A DNA stretch of 64,000 nt from Ensifer adhaerens (GTDB lineage Bacteria > Pseudomonadota > Alphaproteobacteria > Rhizobiales > Rhizobiaceae). Positions 36,498 to 44,343 of the stretch are shown here, one piece after another. A program made the position numbers and the translations under genes. How positions within the stretch are numbered: the first letter of the stretch is position 1; the number at the start of each line of letters is the position of its first letter. The notes under the pieces are model-generated. The model did not search any database and was not told the origin of the DNA. It was given only the letters and a program-made list of their open reading frames with translations. The stretch spans positions 1,302,001-1,366,000 of the forward strand of contig NZ_CP118610.1 in assembly GCF_028993555.1 (NCBI RefSeq), given 5' to 3'.

Positions 36498-38411
36498 ATG
36501 AGTGATAGTGAAAGGCGACAGGCGTTGCACGACGCCGAGCGTGGCAGCTTCACGTTGCCCGCTTCCGATGCCGCCACTGCCGTTACGGTCTTCGCTCCCA
36601 ATGCGCCGCGCGGCTTGCTTTCGACGCAGGTGCGTCGCGGTATGTCGACGTTCTGGGCGCGTCTCAGCCCGCGCGCGCTCAAGGCATCAATCGCCTCGGC
36701 GATCGAAGAAGAACGGGCATTCGGTCACGGTTTTGTGTTGATACCGGTGCTGCTGATCTCAGGCGTCCTGGCCTGGCTGTCGCTCCCCTTTGACGTTGGA
36801 ATTGTCAAACTTGCACTGCTGCTTTGCGTTTTCAGCATGGCGGCGTTGGCGTCCATTGGAAAATTTGCACGGCTGCGGATGCCGTTGATTGCGGCGACAC
36901 TGTTTGTGGCGGGGATGGTGCTGGTCGCGGCCGAGACAGCGCGGATCGATACGATCATCCTCGACGCACCGGTGACGACGAACGTGCGGGGCGTGGTGTT
37001 CTCGCGTGAGCAGGACGACCGGGGGCAGTGGCGCTACGGGGTCGAGATCCACGAGACGACCAGGCCGCACCTGCGCCGTCAGCCGACCAAAGTCACGCTG
37101 GTGGCGCGGGGGCGGGAAGATCCGCTGCCGATCGGTGCGGCGATCGAGGGTAGGGCAAGGCTGTCGCCGCCCTCCGGTCCTGCATTGCCGGGTCTGAACG
37201 ACTTTGCATTTGACAGCTATTTCCGGGGTATCGGTGCGGTCGGGTTCTTCTATGGTTCGCCGACGAGCAGCGCGCCCTCCGGGGCTGGAGGCTCGGAAGC
37301 GGCATCTTCCTTCGGTTCATCTGTGGCCACCAGGATCGCCGCAATGCGGGAGGCCGTCGGAGAGCGCATCCGTGCATCGATCGGCGGCGACACCGGAGCG
37401 CTTGCAGCAGCACTGGTGACCGCGGAGGAGCGGGCCATCAGCCGCGAGACGGTCGAGGTGTTGCGGCAAGCCGGTCTTGCGCATGTGCTGGCGATCTCCG
37501 GTCTGAACATGGCGCTTGCCGCGGGAACCTTTCTGATCGGCGCCCGCACCGTTCTCAGCATGATTCCTGGCATGGCGCATCGCGTGCCGATCAAGAAGGT
37601 TGCGGCGGCCGGCGCGCTGCTGATGGTTTGCTTCTACATTCTCATCTCCGGCGGCGCTGTGTCGGCATTGCGCGCCTGGATCATGATTTCCATCATGCTC
37701 GTCGCCGTATTTTTTGTTCGTATGTCGATCAGCCTGCGCAACGTGGCTCTCGCAGCGATTGTCATCGTCGCCATCACGCCGTCGGCGGTTGCCGGGCCGG
37801 GTTTCCAGATGTCGTTCGCTGCCACGCTTGCGCTCGTTGCCGGCTATGCGCGCTGGCGTGAGCGTCAGGAGGCAGAGACGCCGGCGGCGGAGAGGCAGGG
37901 TAAGGGACGAGGGTTGGTCACTGGCGTGGTCGCCGGTGTCGTCATCACCTCGCTGATCGGCGGCTTGGCAACCTCGGTCTATTCGATCGCCTATTTCCAC
38001 CGGTTGCCGGCCTATGGCCTGCTCGCCAATGTTCTCACCATGCCAGTGATCAGCATCGTGATCATGCCGTTCGGCCTGTTCGCCATGCTCCTGATGCCGT
38101 TGGGGCTTGAGCACTATCCATTGTTGGCGATGGCCTGGGGCCTCGACCGGATGCTCGACATCGCCCGCTTGGTAACCATCGCTCGATGGCGAGATCGTCA
38201 CAGGCCGCATCGGACATCTCGGCTTTGTGCTGATTGCCGCAGGCGGTGTTCTGCTCTGTGTATTGCGGAGCTGGCTGGCCCTGTCGGGTGCAGTGCTGAT
38301 CAGTGCGGGTCTCGTCAGCCTCTCAGTCGAGCGCGATCCTCTGCCCGATGTCGTGATTGCCGAGGATGGTCGCCTCGTCGGCCTCATCTCGAACGGCGCG
38401 ATCGCGACTAA
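36498..38411 (+). pseudogene. comEC: ComEC-like competence/DNA-uptake channel, N-terminal portion, frameshifted
   Basis: It encodes the N-terminal domain and the membrane Competence domain of ComEC/Rec2, the inner-membrane channel for single-stranded DNA. Visible are hydrophobic helices, the DUF4131-like segment (VRGVVFSREQDDRG...), LAHVLAISGLNMALAAGTFL with the conserved H-x-x-x-S-G-L-N, and several membrane helices. After RMLDIARLVT (about 38177) the frame drifts into an arginine/cysteine-rich tail that is antisense-like, while the adjacent frame resumes normal ComEC sequence. The break is between about 38172 and 38182: one extra base or two missing. ATG 36498 is chosen; upstream ATGs at 36435 and 36459 are possible. 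Confidence 0.8.
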
Positions 38412-38979
38412 CAGGATGCGCCCGTCGGATTTCGTGTTTTCCCAGTGGCAACGGGCCCTCGCGGTGGAAACCCACCTCAAGCCCTCGATACTTCCGCCGC
38501 CGGCGACCACCGATCCTTATCCGGCTACGGAGCCGGCCGGAAAAGGCGCTCCGCCGCTCGACCAGGAAAAAGTGGCCGCGATCCGTTCGGATTTGTCGTC
38601 GGCGGTCGAGGCGAGTGCAGCAGGTGTCTTCATCTGCCGGGACAAACATTGGTGCGTGGCGCACAACGGCTACGGCTGGACGATCCTAACGCTCGAAAAC
38701 CCGCGCCTCTTTTCGGCTCTCTGCGATCAGGCGGATCTGGTGGTGACCGCGGCGCGGGTCGATGGCGTGACGTGCCCGACCAACCGGGCCCGCATTGTGG
38801 ATGTGCGGACGCTACGTCGCGCGGGTGCAATCGAAATTCGAGCGCAGTCGGAGACTGAGCAAGCACCGGCCGCAATGCAGTTTCGACCGGCATTTACGAC
38901 CCTTGCTCGCCCCTGGGAACGGCACCGCGCCTATGATTGGCGGACCGGCGCTTTCATGGACGTTTCGCCAGGCTTTTGA
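38227..38979 (+). pseudogene. comEC: ComEC-like protein, C-terminal portion, in the +1 frame
   Basis: It continues the upstream ComEC fragment in another frame: from 38179 the frame reads SLDGEIVTGRIGHLGFVLIAAGG, hydrophobic helices follow, then a C-terminal soluble domain with three cysteines (VFICRDKHWCVAHNG). Its own first start-like codon, GTG 38227, lies inside a membrane helix, so independent translation is implausible. The frame is closed by a stop at 38173-38175, so the junction must lie just after it. It is either a real inactivating frameshift or a sequencing error. The soluble part resembles the degenerate beta-lactamase-like tail of ComEC, but I cannot confirm that. Confidence 0.72.
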
Positions 38980-39163
38980 CCGCGGCCGCCGGTCACGCTC
39001 CGAGCGAGTGGTTGCGAAATTATTCTTGATTGATAAACTCCACAAATCCTTGTCATTCCGCTCCCCTTTGCGTAAAGAGCCCGAAAGCACGCAAGGGATG
39101 TGGCGGGTGACGGCAATCCCTTCGCTCTGACATGACGAAACGGACCAGTACGTGAGGAACAAG

Positions 39164-40240
39164 ATGCCGAACCGAGCCCGATCGACGACCAATCTGCTGG
39201 CAGCCGCAATGCTGGGCCTGTCATCGGCCGCTTTTCCTGCAGTTGCGTTCGCTCAATCGGCGAGTGACGCGGGAACGTCAGTCCCGGCCACGAACGGCGC
39301 TCAGGGCACTGTCGCAGAATCTCCTGCGTCAACGCCGGTCGCCGAGGGGCAGACGGCAACCGGCAGCGCGCCGGTAAACCAGGCGACGCCGATCACACAG
39401 ATCCAGCCCGCAGCACAAGCCGCTTCGCCCGAGGCTGCTACCCCCATTGGTGTCGAGGGCGCCGCGGTTGCGGCCGAAGGCGTGGCGAACCCGGTACTGC
39501 CGCACGATCTGTCGCCGATCGGCATGTTCATGGCGGCCGACCTGGTCGTCAAAAGCGTTATGGTCGGCTTGGCAGTGGCGTCCATTGCCACCTGGGCGAT
39601 CTTCCTGGTCAAGGCACTCGAGCTTTTTGGCGCCAAGGCGCGCCTCAAGCGGGCGGTGCGTCTGCTGTCAGCGGCTAATGGCCTGGCTGATGTCAAGACC
39701 GCATTCGACGGGAAGTCAGGCCCCGCGCCTGACATGGTGGCTGCGGCGATCGACGAAATGGTGCGTTCGGAAGCGGTTGTCGACCATGCGCCCGCGAGCG
39801 GCATCAAGGAGCGCGTCTCTTCGCTGCTGACCCGCATCGAGGTTCGCGCCGGCAAGCGCATGACGAGCGGCACCGGTATTCTCGCCTCGATCGGCTCGGT
39901 CGGTCCGTTCGTCGGCCTTTTCGGCACCGTGTGGGGGATCATGAATTCCTTCATCGGCATCAGCAAGGCGCAGACGACCAATCTCGCGATCGTCGCACCC
40001 GGCATTGCCGAAGCGCTGCTCGCCACTGCCATCGGCCTCGTTGCGGCTATTCCGGCCGTGATCATTTACAACTATTTCGCCCGTGCAGTGGGTGGCTACA
40101 AGGTGATCCTTGCCGATGCTGCGGCCGCCGTGGAACGGCTCGTCAGCCGCGACCTCGACCACCGTCTGGCCCGCAAGGCGCAGCCCCGCCGTCAGGAAGG
40201 CTTCGTCCATGCGGAAACGACCATTGCACGGATTGGGTGA
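39164..40240 (+). CDS. exbB: TonB-system energiser ExbB (MotA/TolQ/ExbB channel)
   Basis: Inner-membrane proton-channel subunit that energises TonB-dependent outer-membrane uptake. The 358-residue form has a signal-peptide-like start (1-31), an Ala/Pro/Thr-rich linker to about residue 115, a first membrane helix near 122-145, and the MotA/ExbB core with GTGILASIGSVGPFVGLFGTVWGIMNSF and ATAIGLVAAIPAVIIYNYF. ATG 39164 has GAGGA five bases ahead, better than GTG 39152. exbD follows three bases later; no tonB is present in the window. Confidence 0.92.
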   Translation: MPNRARSTTNLLAAAMLGLSSAAFPAVAFAQSASDAGTSVPATNGAQGTVAESPASTPVAEGQTATGSAPVNQATPITQIQPAAQAASPEAATPIGVEGAAVAAEGVANPVLPHDLSPIGMFMAADLVVKSVMVGLAVASIATWAIFLVKALELFGAKARLKRAVRLLSAANGLADVKTAFDGKSGPAPDMVAAAIDEMVRSEAVVDHAPASGIKERVSSLLTRIEVRAGKRMTSGTGILASIGSVGPFVGLFGTVWGIMNSFIGISKAQTTNLAIVAPGIAEALLATAIGLVAAIPAVIIYNYFARAVGGYKVILADAAAAVERLVSRDLDHRLARKAQPRRQEGFVHAETTIARIG

Positions 40241-40243
40241 CCC

Positions 40244-40669
40244 ATGGCCGGCAAAGTAAGCCAGGACGGCGGCGATCTCGACGAGAACAGCGAAATCAAC
40301 GTCACGCCCTTTATCGACGTCATGCTCGTGCTGCTGATCATCTTCATGGTGGCGGCGCCGCTTGCTACGGTGGACATGAAGGTGGATCTGCCGCAATCGG
40401 CTGCAAAGCCGGCGCCGCGCGACGACAAACCGGTCTTCGTGACCTTGAAGGCCGATCTGGCGCTTGCCATCGGTAACGAGGAAACGGCCCGCGAGACCTT
40501 CGCCGACGAGCTGAAGCGCCTGACCGAGGGCAATACCGAGACGCGCGTCCTGCTGCGGGCCGACAAGGCCGTGGACTACGGTGAATTGATGACGGTCATG
40601 AACCTCATCCAGAACGCCGGCTACACCAAGATCGCCCTTGTCGGGCTGGAAGGCGCGCCCGGACGCTGA
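40244..40669 (+). CDS. exbD: TonB-system transport protein ExbD
   Basis: A 141-residue partner of ExbB, with one N-terminal membrane helix and a periplasmic domain. The proton-handling aspartate lies in NVTPFIDVMLVLLIIFMVAAP. The rest (ALAIGNEETARETFADELKRL..., VLLRADKAVDYGELMTVMNLIQNAGYTKIALVG) is ordinary ExbD. It is coupled to exbB. TolR is a possible alternative by fold, but tolA/tolB are not here and the exbB N-terminus favours ExbBD. Confidence 0.92.
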   Translation: MAGKVSQDGGDLDENSEINVTPFIDVMLVLLIIFMVAAPLATVDMKVDLPQSAAKPAPRDDKPVFVTLKADLALAIGNEETARETFADELKRLTEGNTETRVLLRADKAVDYGELMTVMNLIQNAGYTKIALVGLEGAPGR

Positions 40670-40907
40670 GTCTTTCTTCGGGCCACGTCCCAGCAATGCG
40701 TCGCGCCCTTGTCCGCGCGCCGCCGCCTTGATCGATCTAGGGCCCTTCTTCCCCGTTTTTCCGGCGCAATTTGCCGCTGTCGCTTGAATCCCGCGGGGCG
40801 GCGATTTAAGAGCTTACGTCAAAGGCTTTCGGTAGAGAGCCACAAGACGATCGCGCGGGCCTCTCCGAAAAGCGGCGCCGCGCCCAGCCGGATACGAGGG
40901 CACTAGC

Positions 40908-41573
40908 ATGAATTTCGAAGCAGCGCGCACCAAGATGGTGGACAACCAGATCCGGACTACGGATGTGACGTCCCACTCGGTCTTGTCCGCCTTCCTCACC
41001 GTGCCGCGCGAAGAATTCGTGCCCGCGAAGATGAAGGAGCTCGCCTATATCGACACCGACATCGCGCTTGACGGCATCAACGGCGCAGCGCCGCGCTACC
41101 TGATGGAGCCTTCGCCGCTCGCCAAGCTGCTGCAGCTCGCCGAGATCGCAAAGTCCGACGTCGTGCTCGAGATCGGCTGCGGCACCGGCTATGCTTCTGC
41201 ACTGCTTTCCCTGATTGCAGGGTCTGTCGTCGCACTCGAAAGCGATCAGGGTCTAGCAGCCACTGCGACCGAAACGCTGGCGCGTCTCGGCTATGACAAT
41301 ATTGCCGTTGTCACCGGCGATCTCGAGAAGGGCTACGCTGCCGAAGCACCTTACGATGTCATCTTCGTTCACGGTTCGGTGGAAGTTTTGCCTGCTGCTC
41401 TGTTCCAGCAATTGCGCGATGGCGGCCGTCTCGTGGTGGTCGAAGGATTTGGCAACGCTTCGCGCGCTAAACTCTATGTGCACGAGCACGGAAAGACCTC
41501 CGAGCGTGCCGATTTCAACACTGCGGTGAAGCCGCTTCCCGGCTTCCGCCGCGAGCAGGAATTTGTTTTTTGA
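40908..41573 (+). CDS. PIMT-like SAM-dependent methyltransferase
   Basis: A 221-residue class I methyltransferase assigned to the protein-L-isoaspartate methyltransferase family by its opening (MVDNQIRTTDVTSHSVLSAFLTVPREEFVP) and SAM motif I, VLEIGCGTGYASALLS. Where PIMT enzymes have the TISAPHM-type substrate motif, this protein reads IALDGINGAAPRYLMEPSPLAKLLQ, so isoaspartyl repair is doubtful. It lies upstream of tolC with a 287-base gap. Methyltransferase activity is likely; the substrate is unknown. Confidence 0.82.
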   Translation: MNFEAARTKMVDNQIRTTDVTSHSVLSAFLTVPREEFVPAKMKELAYIDTDIALDGINGAAPRYLMEPSPLAKLLQLAEIAKSDVVLEIGCGTGYASALLSLIAGSVVALESDQGLAATATETLARLGYDNIAVVTGDLEKGYAAEAPYDVIFVHGSVEVLPAALFQQLRDGGRLVVVEGFGNASRAKLYVHEHGKTSERADFNTAVKPLPGFRREQEFVF

Positions 41574-41782
41574 GGTCCCACTTATTGAGGGATATCAACA
41601 TTTGAATGCACTGCTAAAATAACAATGTTGCCAATTCGCAACGGGGCACTTGTTTCTTTTTGAAATGCCTGCGCAGAGTAGGGGTGGGCAGTTGTCGGAA
41701 TCTGGAATCCGGGTTTCAAAGAGTGCAGTGGTAGTGATTTGCTCGCCAGTGGGCGGTGTGAGCGCTTCATCGCCGTGTCTAG

Positions 41783-41814
41783 GCAGCGCCGTTTTGTAAC
41801 GAGGACAGCGCTGC
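41783..41814 (+). promoter_or_regulatory. Inverted repeat in the tolC leader
   Basis: GCAGCGC at 41783-41789 and its reverse complement at 41808-41814 are 18 bases apart, ending about 46 bases before the tolC ATG. It could be an operator or an mRNA hairpin. The remainder of the 41574-41860 gap shows nothing clear. Confidence 0.3.
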
Positions 41815-41860
41815 GGGAAATGTAGGGCAGGCTCTGCCGCCCCTATCGGAGAGAGAAGTA

Positions 41861-43222
41861 ATGGTGTCGATTGTCCGCAAAGCGGCCCTATGGGCCGCCG
41901 TTTCGACGAGTGTGCTGCTTGCCCCGCACGCAGTGCTGGCCGAGACGATCTTCGGCGCAATGGCCAAAGCCTACGCAAACAACCCGGATCTGAATGCTGC
42001 ACGTGCGGGTCTGCGCGCAACCGACGAGAGCGTGCCGATCGCCAAGTCTGGCTTTCGCCCCCAAGTGGCAGCTTTCGCCAACGGGACGCTTTCGACCATC
42101 GACCGGGCGGATGGATCCCGGGACCTCCACCAGGGACAGGTTGGCGTCTCCATAACGCAGATGGTCTTTGACGGCTTTCAGACGCTGAACAATGTTCGCG
42201 CGGCCGAGTCGAACGTGTTTGCCACCCGCGAATCGCTGCTGGCCAACGAAATGCAGATCCTGCTCTCGGCAGCGACCATCTACTCGAACATTGCGCGAGA
42301 TCAGCAGTTGGTCTCGATCCGCAAGCAGAACATCGCCTTCCTGCAGGAGCAGGTGAACGCCGCCAAGGCGCGCCTTGACGTAGGTGAAGGCACGCGCACG
42401 GACGTGAGCCTCGCCGAGGCGTCGCTCGCCAACGCGCAATCGCAGCTCATCGTCGCCGTCGCGCAGTTGAAGCAGAGCGAAGCGACGTATGTGCGGATCG
42501 TTGGCGACATACCGAAGGGCATCAAGCAGGCGTCTCCGGCATCCAAGAACCTGCCGCGCTCGCTCGATCAGGCCGTCGCAAGCGGCCTGCGGGATCATCC
42601 GACCATCCTGGCTGCACAGTACTCGGTTGATTCGGCCGGATTCCAGGTGAAGTCGGCAGAGGGAACGATGCTGCCGGGCGTGACGCTTCAAGGGCAGGTC
42701 GGCCGCACGGCCGGCAACGTCACCGACGACAACAATACGTCGAGCATAACGGCTCGCCTCGAGGTGCCGATCTATCAGGGCGGCCTCGAATATGGTCAGA
42801 TCCGGCAGGCAAAGGAACGCCTCGGACAACAGCGCATCTTGGTTGATTCGGCACGAGCATCGATTCAGGAAACGATTGTTTCGGCCTATGCTCAGCTTGA
42901 AGCGGCGATTGCGCGCATTTCCGCAAACAAGGCGCAAATCTCTGCCGCCAAGCTGGCGCTGGATGGCGTCGTTGAAGAGCGCAAAGTCGGCCAGCGCACG
43001 ACCCTCGACGTTCTCGATTCGCAGCAGGACGTGCTGCAGGCGCAGGAACTCCTGGCGCTTGCGCAGCGTGACGCGGTCGTCGCGAGCTATACTTTGCTTG
43101 CAGCCTCCGCGAGGCTGACCGTGAAGAGCCAGGGGCTGCAGGTTGCGGAATACCGCTCCGAGGAACACTACGAGGCGGTCAAGGATAAATGGTTCGGTCT
43201 TCGAACCGTCGACGGTCGCTAA
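41861..43222 (+). CDS. tolC: Outer-membrane efflux/type I secretion protein TolC
   Basis: Outer-membrane channel for type I secretion and drug efflux. A signal peptide ends near VLA-ET (27). Two OEP repeats follow, with ALWAAV... ETIFGAMAKAYANNPDLNAARAGLRATDESVPIAKSGFRPQV and the characteristic DVSLAEASLANAQSQLIVAVAQLKQSEATYVRIVG at about 178-212, then VGQRTTLDVLDSQQDVLQAQELL near 375-397. The 453-residue length is normal. GGAGAG precedes the ATG. It has its own terminator. Confidence 0.96.
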   Translation: MVSIVRKAALWAAVSTSVLLAPHAVLAETIFGAMAKAYANNPDLNAARAGLRATDESVPIAKSGFRPQVAAFANGTLSTIDRADGSRDLHQGQVGVSITQMVFDGFQTLNNVRAAESNVFATRESLLANEMQILLSAATIYSNIARDQQLVSIRKQNIAFLQEQVNAAKARLDVGEGTRTDVSLAEASLANAQSQLIVAVAQLKQSEATYVRIVGDIPKGIKQASPASKNLPRSLDQAVASGLRDHPTILAAQYSVDSAGFQVKSAEGTMLPGVTLQGQVGRTAGNVTDDNNTSSITARLEVPIYQGGLEYGQIRQAKERLGQQRILVDSARASIQETIVSAYAQLEAAIARISANKAQISAAKLALDGVVEERKVGQRTTLDVLDSQQDVLQAQELLALAQRDAVVASYTLLAASARLTVKSQGLQVAEYRSEEHYEAVKDKWFGLRTVDGR

Positions 43223-43225
43223 AGA

Positions 43226-43252
43226 AAACGCCCCGGTCTTCCCGGGGCGTTT
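43226..43252 (+). terminator. Intrinsic terminator after tolC
   Basis: A perfect 11-bp stem (43226-43236 with 43242-43252) has a 5-nt loop and is followed by CTATTTTT. Confidence 0.9.
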
Positions 43253-43402
43253 CTATTTTTGGCCCTGAAAACAAATCTGTGCAAGAATCTGAGTGGCTGA
43301 TTCGTGGCGTATGTTTCGTCCGCGAACTCACATAAGGTTTGTCGGAAATCGGCGCATGTCCTGTTTTGAAACACATGCCGGCCGCGTCAAACGGGGATAG
43401 AA

Positions 43403-44221
43403 ATGGCACAGCTCAATGTCGCGCGTGAACCTTCGATGGATGAGATCCTGGCATCCATTCGCAAGATCATCGAGAGCAATGAGCCTGGCCAGGCCGGGCT
43501 GTCGCCGCAGGAGCATTTCGAGGATGAGGCGGGCGATGAGATCGAGCTGACGATCGACAGCGAGATCGAGACCGTTGCCTTTGGCCGGCGTGAGGAATCT
43601 GCCGACATCTTGAGGCCCACCCCAGCGGCTCCTGCCGTAGAGCTTTCCATCGTCTCGCCTGAGGTCAGCACCGCGGTTGCGCAGCCGCCGCTTTCGCTGG
43701 CTGATGTCGCTGCGCGCGTTCGAGCGGCTTCGGAGCGCCACGCAACGGGATTTGCCCCGCGCGAAGCGCAGCCAGCCGCGCCGGCTCCCGCAATCCAGGA
43801 CAGTCCTGTCGTAACGTCGCGCATGGCCGCGGTATCAGCGCCCAAGGCTCCGACGGTTCAGCCGGTCGTGACCCTCGAAACACACGAGGATACGGAGGCC
43901 GTCGCTGCGCCTGAGTCGGCGGAGGTTCGCGACAGCTTCGAACCGCCCGCACAGGTAGCTACGCCCGTCATGGTCGACACGGCGGCCCCCGAGAAGGCGA
44001 TCGCGGCCATCGTCTCTCCGGAGGTCGGCCGGAAGGTCGCGCAGTCCTTCGACAATCTCGCTCTCGCGGTCGATCAGGGCGCAAGGCGTTCGTTCGACGA
44101 AATCGCCCAGGAAATGCTGCGGCCGATGTTGCAGGAATGGCTGGACGACAATCTGCCGACACTCGTCGAACGGTTGGTTCGCGAGGAAATCGAACGCGTT
44201 GCCCGCGGGCCGCGTCGCTGA
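43403..44221 (+). CDS. popZ: Polar organizing protein PopZ (DUF2497)
   Basis: A 272-residue polar scaffold protein that forms a matrix at the cell pole and, in family members, binds ParB and other polar proteins. It has the three-part PopZ plan. The N-terminal helix is PSMDEILASIRKIIESNEP. The long acidic Pro/Ala/Glu-rich middle (about 30-200) is disordered. The C-terminal helical oligomerisation region ends LRPMLQEWLDDNLPTLVERLVREEIERVARG. In Rhizobiaceae PopZ marks the growing pole. It lies between tolC and valS. Confidence 0.9.
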   Translation: MAQLNVAREPSMDEILASIRKIIESNEPGQAGLSPQEHFEDEAGDEIELTIDSEIETVAFGRREESADILRPTPAAPAVELSIVSPEVSTAVAQPPLSLADVAARVRAASERHATGFAPREAQPAAPAPAIQDSPVVTSRMAAVSAPKAPTVQPVVTLETHEDTEAVAAPESAEVRDSFEPPAQVATPVMVDTAAPEKAIAAIVSPEVGRKVAQSFDNLALAVDQGARRSFDEIAQEMLRPMLQEWLDDNLPTLVERLVREEIERVARGPRR

Positions 44222-44279
44222 AATTCAGGTCTTTTGACGCATGGGGCCGCGGCGACTGTCGCGGCTTTTTGCGTTCGTG

Positions 44280-44308
44280 TTGACTTGCACCGGCCGTTCC
44301 GGTTTACA
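44280..44308 (+). promoter_or_regulatory. Sigma-70-type promoter of valS
   Basis: TTGACT at 44280-44285 and TTTACA at 44303-44308 are exactly 17 bases apart, 35 bases before the valS ATG. Confidence 0.6.
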
Positions 44309-44343
44309 AGACACAGACATCACTCTCCAAAATTGGCTCCAAA

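Noticed and set aside
38980-39163. An iron-responsive operator (TGA-N9-TCA) ahead of exbB
   Set aside because: The closest sequence reads TGA-N9-TCC in an AT-rich patch; one mismatch in so short a motif is not convincing.
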